Below are positions 1 to 9,259 of a DNA stretch of 64,000 nucleotides, one piece after another. The notes beneath the pieces were generated by a model that worked only from the letters and a program-made list of their open reading frames with translations, was not told the DNA's origin and did no database searches. This DNA is from Nostoc sp. JL34 (GTDB lineage Bacteria > Cyanobacteriota > Cyanobacteriia > Cyanobacteriales > Nostocaceae): contig NZ_JABXKQ010000131.1 of the NCBI RefSeq assembly GCF_017114945.1, positions 1-64,000 of the forward strand, read 5' to 3'. Position numbers and translations under genes: made by a program. Position 1 is the stretch's first letter; the number at the start of each line of letters is the position of its first letter.

Positions 1-9
1 ATTGCTATA

Positions 10-135
10 TCAGGCAAGTCCTATTGTCAATAGGCTTTGAGACGCGCTAACCCTGCCAGTATGGGCAAGTTCTGAGGCAAGTTTTTCAGCTGGCTCGGTA
101 TCAATTTGTCGATAGCTTATAAAAACGTTAGCCAT
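10..135 (-). pseudogene. TIR-domain protein, N-terminal remnant
   Basis: The minus strand from an ATG at 135 reads MANVFISYRQID...EPAEKLASELAHTG and stops at 10-12 after 41 residues. FISYR followed by a LA..L helix is the first strand and helix of a TIR domain, the NADase or signalling fold found in defence and regulatory proteins. Beyond HTG the sequence no longer follows the family, and the later boxes, including the catalytic glutamate region, are missing. I read it as a truncated remnant. A short real peptide cannot be excluded. The rest of any gene could lie beyond the left edge only if a frame disruption is involved. Confidence 0.4.
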
Positions 136-698
136 AACATAATAAGTTAATATTTAATTTATACTTCCTATTTATACTTCCTTTTAAAGATACTTGGTTA
201 ATTTAAAAACTTAAAAACTCATATCTAGTCAAATAAATAAAATGTTAAAATTTATTATTAAGCCTTTACTTTCACCTCAACCTTGACGGAAGGCAATTTG
301 GTAAGTAGCTAATTTGAATTACAAAATATCTGATTGTACCCCAATTATCTTACAAGTGCGATCACATCATATGCCAAGCAAGCACACCTCTAATTCGCCA
401 AGTGCGATCGATTTTGCTATCCACAAAAAAATGAGGGAACTCGCAATATTCTAATCGGATACAAAGTAGATTTAGTTAAAGTACAACGTGCCAAAGAACT
501 TCGCCAGCAGATGACATAGAGGACTGCGTTTGTTGCGAATTAAAAATGAAGAAGTGAGATACGAACTTGATTAAAGTTTTAATGCGTATTTCCACAGCTT
601 GTTCTCAATAAATATAACCCCCAACCCTCTTTCTTACAAGAATGGGGCTGGGAGTTAGGTGTGTATTCAACTCAACAGAGAAGCGCTATACCAATTCT
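136..698. other. intergenic, no intact gene
   Basis: AT-rich spacer. Near 450-519 the plus strand reads LIGYKVDLVKVQRAKELRQQ before a stop. This looks like the tail of a lost gene that I could not identify. At about 617-660 there is a CCCCCAACCC...GGGGCTGGGAG imperfect hairpin of a type common between Nostoc genes. It lies just past the 3' end of the glycosidase gene and could end its transcript. Confidence 0.4.
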
Positions 699-2204
699 CT
701 ATAATCTCGCAGTCGTTTGTAGCAAGCTTTCGCCACGTTGATAAATTTCGCGTGCGTAATCAGTCCAAGCGCCTTGTCCCCAATAACGAAAACAACTAGT
801 TTGCAGCAAAAGGTTATGTAGGAGAAGGTTACGGTATTGAGATTGTCTAGTAATAGGTTCTGCTGAGTCAGTTTGCAGTAATGGATCAATCTTTTGATGA
901 AATAAACTGCTTAATTTATACATGGGAGACAACACATTTTCATATCCTTTTACCCAACTGATATGATTTGTCCACGAGGCTCCATCCATGTGAAAATTAG
1001 AGTTTATTTGCTTTAATTCTTGAATGGCATTCTCTACAGCTTCCGGTTGACTATTATCTGGTGAAACTCGCTCCCAAATCTGATGTTGTCCTACTGGTTG
1101 GCAAGTTGGATAATCTTCAGGTTTACATCCTGCTGCTTCTATTAATTCTAAATATTCTGTACCACATATCCCGACTACACCTGATTTTCCTCCGCCGTTA
1201 TTTACCATATCCCACCAAGCTTGTTTAAAAGCGCTAGGAAATTCATTCATCATCACGCCACCATTTTCACCATCTCCAATTTGGCTAACTATCGGTGGTA
1301 CAAACACACTACCTATTTGTTGTTTCGATAAGGTTTTAGCTTCATAATAAGGCTGCATTTGTGCGACTAATTTAGTATCCGAACCTTGGGTTTTAATTAA
1401 GGCTGTGATGCTAATTGTTTCACCTTGAGAATTACGGGCAATCAGACGATGTGGTAAATGTTTGTGAGTGAGAGATTGACCACTAATTGTTTCTACAGAA
1501 TGTTCTTGAACAAGTAGCCAGCGATATCCACATTCTTTCAGCGCTTTCACAAATTCAAATAGAGCATCAGGGTGATTTGGTAGATGCATTTCTGGGGGCG
1601 AAAATCCTTTAACTCGCGCTAGTGCTTCCCAGCCAAAAATTGCCGCAAAGTGATGTTGCCATGCGATGATCTGCAATTTAATATCTGCTATGGGTGTGGA
1701 AGGAATCACTGCATGACTCCACATTGTACCCAACCACTCTACATAAGGTTGATAGGTTGGATCGCAAGTGATGCGTTTAAGATTATCAAGAACATCACCG
1801 CGTCCCATTTGCCTGAGTCCCCACAGAAGATTACCAGAGTAATCCAACATCACACGCGGATTGCAACCTTGATTTACAAGTTCGGGGATCAAGTCTCCCA
1901 TGCGGCTGTAACAATGGGCAAAAGGATCTGCATTGTGGTTATCCCCTTCGTTGGGATGCTCAAACATATATTGCAGATTGCTGATGAGTGTACCACCATG
2001 TCCAGCGGGTATAGTTGGCTGGTGCATGTGTAAGGCGATCGCAAATACAGCATTTACGTCTTCTAAGCGGATATTCGTAGTTGGTAAAAATACTGGTTGT
2101 TCCTGGTTAACTACAGAGAGAATCTCTGTTTCCCAACCAGAAATATTCGGTAAGCCATCAATGATTTCGGGCAAAGGAGTCAGGGTTGTGGGGAAGGATA
2201 GCAT
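699..2204 (-). CDS. glycoside hydrolase family 57 protein
   Basis: Predicted cytoplasmic alpha-glucan enzyme of glycoside hydrolase family 57 (501 aa), likely acting on glycogen or maltodextrins. The family's N-terminal His-x-His-Gln-Pro signature appears as HMHQP at residues 59-63. A PPEMHLP segment at 203-209 fits the region carrying the catalytic glutamate, and GDGENGG follows at 310-316. There is no signal peptide. The ATG at 2204 is preceded about 9 nt upstream by GGAG, which supports this start. The gene stands alone with long spacers on both sides. GH57 covers amylases, branching enzymes and amylopullulanases, and the sequence alone does not decide which activity this one has. The family call is firm and the substrate is not. 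Confidence 0.85.
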   Translation of the reverse strand: MLSFPTTLTPLPEIIDGLPNISGWETEILSVVNQEQPVFLPTTNIRLEDVNAVFAIALHMHQPTIPAGHGGTLISNLQYMFEHPNEGDNHNADPFAHCYSRMGDLIPELVNQGCNPRVMLDYSGNLLWGLRQMGRGDVLDNLKRITCDPTYQPYVEWLGTMWSHAVIPSTPIADIKLQIIAWQHHFAAIFGWEALARVKGFSPPEMHLPNHPDALFEFVKALKECGYRWLLVQEHSVETISGQSLTHKHLPHRLIARNSQGETISITALIKTQGSDTKLVAQMQPYYEAKTLSKQQIGSVFVPPIVSQIGDGENGGVMMNEFPSAFKQAWWDMVNNGGGKSGVVGICGTEYLELIEAAGCKPEDYPTCQPVGQHQIWERVSPDNSQPEAVENAIQELKQINSNFHMDGASWTNHISWVKGYENVLSPMYKLSSLFHQKIDPLLQTDSAEPITRQSQYRNLLLHNLLLQTSCFRYWGQGAWTDYAREIYQRGESLLQTTARL

Positions 2205-2665
2205 TTCTAGTTGCTCCGAAATAAGTTGTATTTATAAAATTTGCACGAGTATCTAATAGCACCTGACTCAGTACAGATCCAATAAATATCCTGAGCCATA
2301 ACATTTTTAATTTGGTGATTTTCAGTAACTGCGAACTCAGGCAAGTCTAGTAATCATCGGTGCAGTCTACCCAGATATTCGCATCTTTGTGTTCTATTTA
2401 TTGATAAAGTTTGTTTACCGTCTGCTAATACGCCAGATTTTAGTCAGAAATCTATGATCGGCAGGGATCAGCCTTTTTGGTAAAATATAGTTAGTCCATA
2501 CAGATTGCCGATATCTGGAATTAGAAGCTGATTGAGTTGGGTTGTGTAAGGATTGCTGATTGCAGTTAATCTAGTTAATTTGGTCGGGTACTGCTGTTTT
2601 TAGCCTAAAGGTAAAAGCAATTGACCCCAGAACAGAAAGCGCGATCGCCCCTAAAAATTTAGGAC
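2205..2665. other. intergenic, upstream of the GH57 gene
   Basis: About 460 bases without a convincing reading frame. It should hold the promoter of the GH57 gene (reading left) and the 3' end of the dehydrogenase transcript. I see no clear hairpin terminator, only a HIP1-like GCGATCGC near 2640. Confidence 0.4.
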
Positions 2666-3538
2666 TCATGTTCTTGACAAGAACAAATCACCGAAACGAT
2701 GGATTCTCGTTAAAAAACTCAGTTTCGGGATCAGCGTTTTCAGTTTTTCAGCAGGCTGTTGTTTTGTTGGCGCTGGCGGAGTCGCTATTCGTAAAATTAG
2801 CTCTAGCAACCAAGGAGCAAGGCGTTGACACAACACGGCTAAATGACTTTGCCATCCGACTAGAATTTCTGGTGAATCATTTTGCATTCCGGTGACGAGT
2901 GCTTTAGCCACTTGCTGAGGAGTCATGGGGATCACCCAGCGAAATAATTTTAAGTCGCGCACCATGTCTGTATCTGTGAGGGAAGGCAGTAATGCAATCA
3001 CTCGAATATTGTGTTCAGCTAGTTCCCGCCGCAAGGCTTGGGTAAATCCGATGATGGCAAACTTGGTAGCTGAGTAAGTCGCCATCGTCGGTGCAGCGAC
3101 TTTCCCCATCAGGCTTGATACATTGACAATTGTCCCTTGTCTTTGGCTAGCCATGCGTCGAGCGATCAGACTAGTGAGGTTGTACATCCCTAACAAGTTC
3201 ACAGAGAGTTCTTCTTGAACTTGGGGCATTTTAGATTGCAAAAACGAACTTTGGTAGGCGACTCCTGCACAATTAACCAGCAGGTGAATCTGTCCGAAAT
3301 TGCGCCACAGTTGGGCTACAGCGATATTTATTTCAATTGTCTGTGTCAAATCTAATGCCACGATCGCAGTTTCTGTGCCCATCGCCTCGATTTCGTTAGC
3401 TACCTCGACTAACTTTTGGCGATCGCGTGCTACTAATATCAGCCGCTTGATGCCTTGTTGCGCTAGTTCGAGAGCGATCGCTCGTCCAATCCCACGAGAA
3501 GCCCCTGTAATTAAGGCAACTTTACCTTGAATCTCCAT
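2666..3538 (-). CDS. short-chain dehydrogenase/reductase
   Basis: Classical SDR-family NAD(P)-dependent oxidoreductase (290 aa). The TGASRGIG nucleotide-binding loop lies at about residues 11-18 and NCAG at 89-92. The catalytic serine is in NVSS near 141 and the YSATK active site spans about 155-159. The extra C-terminal ~60 residues, with a hydrophobic stretch (APWLLELILRIA), resemble cyanobacterial SDRs that associate with membranes. Translation could begin further upstream at a TTG, but the ATG at 3538 has GGAGG 9 nt before it and starts exactly at the family's usual N-terminus, so I chose it. The substrate is unknown. Related proteins act on lipids, sugars or retinoid-like ketones, and neighbours give no hint. 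Confidence 0.85.
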   Translation of the reverse strand: MEIQGKVALITGASRGIGRAIALELAQQGIKRLILVARDRQKLVEVANEIEAMGTETAIVALDLTQTIEINIAVAQLWRNFGQIHLLVNCAGVAYQSSFLQSKMPQVQEELSVNLLGMYNLTSLIARRMASQRQGTIVNVSSLMGKVAAPTMATYSATKFAIIGFTQALRRELAEHNIRVIALLPSLTDTDMVRDLKLFRWVIPMTPQQVAKALVTGMQNDSPEILVGWQSHLAVLCQRLAPWLLELILRIATPPAPTKQQPAEKLKTLIPKLSFLTRIHRFGDLFLSRT

Positions 3539-4438
3539 TGATTTTATCCTCCAAAATTTAAGTCTTACCAAACTCTTCGTTATTGCCGATAAACTCAAAT
3601 CTTGAGCTACTCGCTTGTCGGCACAAGGTAAGACAAATAATTAATCGCAATTGAAATCAAACTGAAACTAAGTCTTTAGCAACGAGATATTTCTTGGTTA
3701 ATCTGCAATCACTCATAATTGTCTATACGAGGCAGAAATTTCTCATTTTTAACCTGTCAAACCCTAACACACTTGGCTGAATGGGTATAGCTCATAGATT
3801 TTATTTCTCCTAGATCCGAGCGTTCATCAGCATCGTTGTCATACACACGTTAGCAATTAAATCAAGGGATTGCAATATTCTTTAATAAGGATTTCTTAAT
3901 ACCTCTTAACGACAAGCATATATATAGAAAAGATTTTATTAAATAAGTTTTTATGAATACCTGAGTACAAATATCTGAATTTCCTGACAAACAACCTCTA
4001 TTTTGGGAAATTGCTATATCTGATTCATAGTTTAGAAACAAAAAAGACATCTAGCGTTTTGGCTTATGGGTACAATACTTAGGTATTTCAGCTAGCTTGC
4101 AGACTTGCGGCAGTATATTTACTGATTTACTTGAAATCAAAAACTTTAATTTCTATTTTTTAAAAAAATAGAAGAGATCCCCAAACCCTCTTAAAAAGGG
4201 AGAGATATTAAAAGCCGTTTTTTTAAGGGAATTAGGGGGATCAGGTTTCAGGTTTTCAGTTATTATTCTTAATGCAAATTACAACAGCATATCTATCTGC
4301 TAAAACTTTAGGATAAATGGTAAATCGTTTGGGTTTAGCTTTGAGTTTATCAAAGAAATGCTTGAGACTTGCCCGGTGTAAATAAGTTGACGATAAAAAT
4401 TTAATCTATAGTAATTCTAAATCATTCGTCAAAAGTTA

Positions 4439-4469
4439 GATCCCCGACTTCTTTGAGAAGTCGGGGATC
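4439..4469. repeat. CCCCGACTT...AAGTCGGGG hairpin, copy 1
   Basis: Perfect inverted repeat GATCCCCGACTTCTT / GAGAAGTCGGGGATC with a minimal loop. The same core recurs at 4621-4645, 10470-10498, 43431-43465 and 62551-62573, so this is a dispersed hairpin family. It is not a unique terminator. Confidence 0.8.
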
Positions 4470-4620
4470 TGGACACCGAGAATTTTCACAACTCATTTAG
4501 GATTGCTATATATGAATAAATAGAAATTTAAGTGTAGGGAAAGCTCCGCAACGCACTGTCCCTACATTTACATTTCTTAAGAGAGCTTAAAATCTTAGCA
4601 CCAACTGACTTATACAATAA

Positions 4621-4645
4621 CCCCGACTTCTCTAAGAAGTCGGGG
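4621..4645. repeat. CCCCGACTT...AAGTCGGGG hairpin, copy 2
   Basis: CCCCGACTTCT / AGAAGTCGGGG, 150 bp from copy 1 and about 80 bp beyond the 3' end of the DUF1400 hydrolase gene. It may also serve as a transcript-end structure, but there is no strong U-run on the minus strand. Confidence 0.75.
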
Positions 4646-4725
4646 TCTAAAGCTTTCAATCTTCACAAATCAAATAAGATTGCTCTTATTAGCAAAGTGC
4701 AGGTGTGTGTTGAAAACTACTATAA

Positions 4726-6429
4726 CTAAGGTCGGGTAGGGGTAGGTTGAAGATTTGATGGTTTGACTGACTGAGGAATCGAGCCATTCCAGATTTTATT
4801 GAATTGATCTACCGATAACGATTGTAAAAGACTGAGATTCAGAGGCTCTTTACTGATGAATGTGGCGTAGGAAGGCTGTAAATAGGAGCGGTATTCAGGG
4901 CGATTAAGGAGATGGGTTTCCAAAAAAGCTACACTCAAGGCGTTGAGATAGGAATAAACAGCAGCACGATCGGGGCCCAGCAAGGCAGGTGGCACAGGTA
5001 ATACATCGTTTTGAGAAGTAGGTTCAGCGATCGCTGAAAAGTGGGTAGCGTTTTCGATTAAAGCGAGGTACTTATTGGAGTCAGAAAGCCAGGTAAAGGG
5101 GCGAATTTGCTCAGATACGGGTGGGGCGAAAATATCTTGACTACCTGCTACCAGCATGACAGGAATTTTAATTTGACTGACTCCGCCTTCACCCAAAATT
5201 GAGCTATCAATGGGATTAATCGCAATAATCGCCTTGATGCGATCGTCTTTGAATTCGTAATTCTTTGGGGGTAAGTCAGTTGCTTGACACTGCAAAAAAA
5301 GTGACAAATTAAAGGATGAATTATTGGGATTACAGTCTTGACGCAGTTGCTCAAAGTTAATCTTTGCTCCTGCTAGAGTCAAAACAGTATAACCACCAAA
5401 GGACTGACCGATCGCCCCAACTTGCTGAAAATTGAGTTTTCCCTGGAGGGTGGGATCAGATTTTTCTAGACGCTGGAGTTCATTGAGTAGATACTTAATA
5501 TCTAAAGGTCGGTTGATAAATTCTGCTGCATCTGGCGGCCCTGCCAAACCCGCAAAATATTGCTGAAAGCGTTGAGCATTACTACCAGGGTGTTCCAGTA
5601 CAGCAACAGCAAAACCATAGGATGCTAGATGTTCAGCCAGATAGACAAAGGTAGAGCGGTCTGAGGCGATGCCATGAGAAATTACAATCAGGGGAAAGGG
5701 AGGGGACAGAGAATTCTGAGTTGTGAGTTGTGAGTTTTGAGTTGTAGGTAAATAGACATCCACAGGTAGACGGCGATCGCGAGAAATGTCATTTAACTCG
5801 AAGGTTTTTTTCTGCCAGGTGAATTTTCCTGGCGATCGCAAATCTTGCTGTTGGGAGAAATCAACGGTTGAAGTGGCTGCTTGAGCGATCGCTTCTTTTT
5901 GAAGAGAGGCAAAAACTTCATCCTTTTTTTTGATCAATTGCGACAAGTCATCGACTATCCTTAACCCCTCTGTGAAATTCACCCGTATAGTATTGCTAGG
6001 AAATTTCCGCAGCAAATTCACAACCGTTAAACCCTGTTGATCGGCAGCAGCCAAAATCAAAGAGGCACGTATGGCATAGAAGCCATTCTTTCGAGACTCA
6101 GTGAGAAGTAATTTTCCCAATTGTTGCACCAGCTGCTCACCTATAGGTGAGTAGGTAACTTGAGATAATAATGTAGGAGTGACATTAAACCTTTTCTGGA
6201 GTAGATCCCGCAGTTGAGCGAGTTGTTCAGGGGTAGCACGACTAGCATAAAATGAAAAATCTTGATCGATTTTGCCTTCTTTCGCAAAAGTTTCCAGCGA
6301 GTCCACAGATAAGGAAAATTCGCCGAAGGGAGGATAATAAAAGCTAATGCGCTCGGCTCCCAATCCGGGAGTAGCGGTCAAAAAGGTAGATAGCAAACCT
6401 AAACCCAGATATCTCAAAAATTTTTTCAT
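4726..6429 (-). CDS. secreted alpha/beta hydrolase with DUF1400 N-terminal domain
   Basis: Exported hydrolase of a cyanobacterial family (567 aa). The start MKKFLRYLGLGLLSTFLTATPGLGA is a Sec signal peptide. A DUF1400 domain follows to about residue 160. The C-terminal half is an alpha/beta hydrolase related to lipases and dienelactone hydrolases: ISHG oxyanion region near 248, nucleophile elbow GQSFGGYT near 340, acid-containing GSQD near 428, and a histidine in ATHFSAIAEP near 460. The ATG at 6429 gives the signal peptide at the very N-terminus, whereas the upstream TTG at 6459 would bury it. Between the two domains, residues encoded by 5711-5748 (TTQNSQLTTQNS) come from a heptamer-like DNA repeat (GAGTTGT/GAGTTTT), a dispersed repeat within the coding sequence. 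Substrate unknown, probably an ester. Confidence 0.85.
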   Translation of the reverse strand: MKKFLRYLGLGLLSTFLTATPGLGAERISFYYPPFGEFSLSVDSLETFAKEGKIDQDFSFYASRATPEQLAQLRDLLQKRFNVTPTLLSQVTYSPIGEQLVQQLGKLLLTESRKNGFYAIRASLILAAADQQGLTVVNLLRKFPSNTIRVNFTEGLRIVDDLSQLIKKKDEVFASLQKEAIAQAATSTVDFSQQQDLRSPGKFTWQKKTFELNDISRDRRLPVDVYLPTTQNSQLTTQNSLSPPFPLIVISHGIASDRSTFVYLAEHLASYGFAVAVLEHPGSNAQRFQQYFAGLAGPPDAAEFINRPLDIKYLLNELQRLEKSDPTLQGKLNFQQVGAIGQSFGGYTVLTLAGAKINFEQLRQDCNPNNSSFNLSLFLQCQATDLPPKNYEFKDDRIKAIIAINPIDSSILGEGGVSQIKIPVMLVAGSQDIFAPPVSEQIRPFTWLSDSNKYLALIENATHFSAIAEPTSQNDVLPVPPALLGPDRAAVYSYLNALSVAFLETHLLNRPEYRSYLQPSYATFISKEPLNLSLLQSLSVDQFNKIWNGSIPQSVKPSNLQPTPTRP

Positions 6430-7021
6430 TAGAAAAACCCACTGTCTAACCGTGCCCAAAGAAGTTTGAGCAGGGAGGAAAGCGGGGCGGGATCTATAAC
6501 CGCTTTCCTATTTAATTGGTTTAGATATATCAAACAAGCTACAAGCACAAGAAAGCAAGTACTTACATCCATAGTTTCGCATATACGCAATAGTCAGCAC
6601 TGAATTAAATTTCGAGCTGTGCAATCCCTACTTATTGTCCTCAATAATCAAAATACATAGGTAGCAAATTTTTCAGCCAAACAGCAACAGTAGGGCGATA
6701 ATATATATAGAGATCAAAATGTTTTATATGTCCTTTGCCTCCTGCGCCTGTTGTGTTGTCGTCCTCAACCAACAACAAGAGCAAAATATCTCCCAAAAAA
6801 ACCAGTGCCAGGATGTGCCAGTTAACCACAGCAAGAGCACGGTTAAAAGTTGCACTGTTGTTGAAAATGGTCGGGTTGTCGTTAAACCGTTACAACCACC
6901 ACTCAATCAGACTTCCGAGTAAACTTCAGGTATTTCAACTCCTTTAACTAATTTGCCGACGTAAGTCTAAAATGCATCATTGCTCCAGCCCATACTATAC
7001 CTTCAGGTCAGTGTGGGTAGT
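6430..7021. other. intergenic, several overlapping small frames
   Basis: About 590 bases between two minus-strand genes. Short frames overlap on both strands around 6641-6947. One on the plus strand (6719-6922) would encode a Cys-containing 67-residue peptide with a weak ribosome site. None has a recognised family or clear coding bias, so I do not call a gene. Confidence 0.35.
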
Positions 7022-7936
7022 TTACTCTAAAGGTAAAACATCGTGGAAGCGGTTGTAATCAATGTAACGATGTCCATCCGGTGTGTGGTGAAAGATATCG
7101 ACAAATTGATTGTTCCACAAAATCTCATTAGCACTATAGCTATGACGGGCATGAACAACCTGGGCAACCGTTTCATCAATGCCACTCAAAGAGACAATCA
7201 CCATAGTATTTGTCTGAATTAACGATTCTGGGGTCATCCCATATAGAGGACTAAACTCATCAATGACATGCATCACTGACCAGCTTAATGTGAAGCTAGG
7301 TGTTTGGTTCCTCAGTAGTTTGAGATCGTAGAACCGACGCATGAACTGTCCTTCTAGGGTTACTTCATCGCGCATCAAGTAGACTCGCATCTGCGCCTCC
7401 AAAATCATATTGCGACGCTGATTAGCGCTGCGAAATATGAGAGTCGGCATTGCCTCATGAGATGTAATTACTGCTACACGACTAAAGAGTACACGGGCTG
7501 TGGGTCGGGAGAATCGAGCAAAGGCTAGTCCCGTCATCACAGCAATTCCCACCAAACCGATCATTGCTTCAATGGTGACAATAATGTTGGCGTAAGTTGT
7601 TTTAGGATACATTGCCCCATAGCCGATAGATGCTAGGGTTTGGACGCTAAAGAAGAAGACATCTAAAAAAGAGCCAGGTCGGGCGTTGGCAATACAATCT
7701 CCTCCTATCAAGTAAGCTAGGGCAAATAGAGCATTAATAGTTACATAAAAAGTACAAATCAAGATCAGAAAACCAGTCCAGGGAATCGTTAGCAGTAAAT
7801 GGTAGGGATCGCGCCAGTAGGAATGCCATACACCCATACCCATAATCTCAAATTTTCCATCTCGAACTTGAATCTGAATCGGTGGGATCAGATGCTGTCG
7901 TTTCTTCCGTGAAAGTCTCTTCAGTCGAAATCTCAT
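7022..7936 (-). CDS. inward-rectifier (Kir-type) potassium channel
   Basis: Bacterial Kir channel, a tetrameric inner-membrane K+ channel gated by its cytoplasmic immunoglobulin-like domain. In order: a basic N-terminus with WRDPYH, the slide-helix region typical of KirBac; TM1 at about 50-80; pore helix and selectivity filter TLASIGYG at about 100-107; TM2 just after 120; then a soluble C-terminal domain of about 165 residues. All core parts are present and the length (304 aa) fits the family. ATG 7936 is preferred over an upstream TTG at 7960. The gene is followed on the same strand by nothing for 560 bp and preceded by three stress-type DUF2382 genes, which may point to osmotic or desiccation response. 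That last point is inference. Confidence 0.92.
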   Translation of the reverse strand: MRFRLKRLSRKKRQHLIPPIQIQVRDGKFEIMGMGVWHSYWRDPYHLLLTIPWTGFLILICTFYVTINALFALAYLIGGDCIANARPGSFLDVFFFSVQTLASIGYGAMYPKTTYANIIVTIEAMIGLVGIAVMTGLAFARFSRPTARVLFSRVAVITSHEAMPTLIFRSANQRRNMILEAQMRVYLMRDEVTLEGQFMRRFYDLKLLRNQTPSFTLSWSVMHVIDEFSPLYGMTPESLIQTNTMVIVSLSGIDETVAQVVHARHSYSANEILWNNQFVDIFHHTPDGHRYIDYNRFHDVLPLE

Positions 7937-8064
7937 TGCAAGTAGCCAAAAGAACGGCAACTGCTTAGTATTGTAAATTAAGTTGCTTTAGAGACATTCA
8001 CTCTAGACAATTAGGCAGTGGGGAACAAGAATTTAAACTTTCTTTTCTTAAATCAGCAAAAAAA

Positions 8065-8087
8065 TAGGGTGAGCAATGCCCACCCTA
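8065..8087. repeat. TAGGGTG...CACCCTA hairpin
   Basis: TAGGGTGAGCA / TGCCCACCCTA inverted repeat 20 bp beyond the stop of the DUF2382 gene. It belongs to the GGGTGGGC...GCCCACCC hairpin family that the two 226-bp elements (21375 and 60644) have entered. It may act as a transcription end. Confidence 0.6.
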
Positions 8088-8107
8088 CTAATTTATCTGC
8101 TAGAAAC

Positions 8108-9016
8108 TTATTTTTTTGGCTTTAGTGATTCACCTTTAGAACAGCGGTCAAACCACTCCTGGTATTTTTTCTGGTGTGACTCATCTTCAACAGCAATGCT
8201 CACTCGCACCTGCTTACATCCGTGATTTTGCTCTAGTGCGATCGCATTCAGCAATAAACTAGCAATTTTAGGCGAGCTAAATTCACCGCTTACCGTTAAA
8301 CCGCCGTCAAAACGTGTAAATTCAAGTTTTTCTACTTCGGTCAAGTCAATGCCAGCAATTTCCTCTTGTCCTAAATCAATTTCTGCGAGTTGTTTGTGTT
8401 CTGGACTAATTTGTTCCACAATCAGTTTTTCACGCCGGACAGGAACTTGTACCATCCGGGTTTCGATTACTTTGCGAACAATCACCTCACCAACTTTACG
8501 CTTACTGGTTTCAACAACTAGTCGTTCTTGTAGTAGACGAATAATCTGTTCTTCGGTAGCCTGTTCTAAATTTACTGGCTCAACTGAGCTATTTGTAGTT
8601 TGATGATTTACTAGTTGCTTAGTTGAGTTTTCTGATAGTGTGGGTTCGCCTGGTGTTTCTGTTTCTAAATATTCAGGCATATACTCTATTTCTGATTTGT
8701 TTAAGTCTATGAAAACAGATTTAGTCGGCTTGTCGATTTTTTTTATTCTTTGGCTCTGTAACTGAAATAAAGAAGGATGTTTATCGGCTAATAGCTGACC
8801 ATATTCTCCAGCTTCTTGATTCGGCTGATTAGATATAACTAAGTTTAGCCGACGATTAGCATCCACAATTAAATCATGAACTACTCCTACTAGCTTACCT
8901 TGCTTATCGAACACAGTAAAATTGTTCACCTTACTTCTTAAATCTGCCAGTGAGGTGCTAGTGCGAGAGTTTCCGTTTGCCTGTCCAATCTTTCTTGCCA
9001 TCAGTTGGCTATTCAT
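8108..9016 (-). CDS. PRC-barrel / DUF2382-like protein (divergent)
   Basis: 302-residue cytoplasmic protein, the most divergent of three neighbouring paralogues. Residues about 25-110 form a PRC-barrel-like unit (FTVFDKQGKLVGVVHDLIVD). The middle contains LLQERLVVETSKRKVGEVIV...VQVPVRREKLIVEQ at about 160-205, the typical DUF2382 core of an acidic, charged beta-rich repeat. The C-terminus is unlike the other two and contains a Val/Ile-rich unit (KQVRVSIAVEDES). DUF2382 proteins occur in desiccation- and stress-tolerant bacteria, often with PRC barrels, and their biochemical role is not established. ATG 9016 was chosen over a TTG at 9022. ATG 9001 is also possible. It is separated from the next paralogue by about 240 bp, so it may have its own promoter. 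Confidence 0.75.
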   Translation of the reverse strand: MNSQLMARKIGQANGNSRTSTSLADLRSKVNNFTVFDKQGKLVGVVHDLIVDANRRLNLVISNQPNQEAGEYGQLLADKHPSLFQLQSQRIKKIDKPTKSVFIDLNKSEIEYMPEYLETETPGEPTLSENSTKQLVNHQTTNSSVEPVNLEQATEEQIIRLLQERLVVETSKRKVGEVIVRKVIETRMVQVPVRREKLIVEQISPEHKQLAEIDLGQEEIAGIDLTEVEKLEFTRFDGGLTVSGEFSSPKIASLLLNAIALEQNHGCKQVRVSIAVEDESHQKKYQEWFDRCSKGESLKPKK

Positions 9017-9259
9017 ATGCAAAATTTATGAACTGCTTTCTACTTAGCTAGATTAAATGTATTAATTATCTAGATACCATTTAGAAAAATGTTTGCGACA
9101 GATGCATTTATCCAACCCATCTCAGAAGCAATATTCGCGATTCAAAATCTTAACTGGTATCAGCTATTGCAAGCACAGGTAAAGCTAATTCAACAGCCTC
9201 ACCTGCACTGTGTCGAATTAATTATTAGTCATTAGTTATCAGCTAATGACTATATTTAG

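Larger units (their letters stand above)
3539..4725. other. 1.2-kb intergenic region with hairpin repeats
   Basis: No gene supported. It contains an imperfect GATCCCC...GGGGGATC repeat (about 4176-4242) and the two CCCCGACTT hairpins listed separately. AT-rich stretches lie around 3850-4030. A 62-codon frame at 3862-4050 has no recognisable features. Confidence 0.5.

Noticed and set aside
6641-6947. Four overlapping small frames, one with Cys-rich start
   Set aside because: They occur on both strands over the same bases, lack recognisable domains and have weak ribosome sites.
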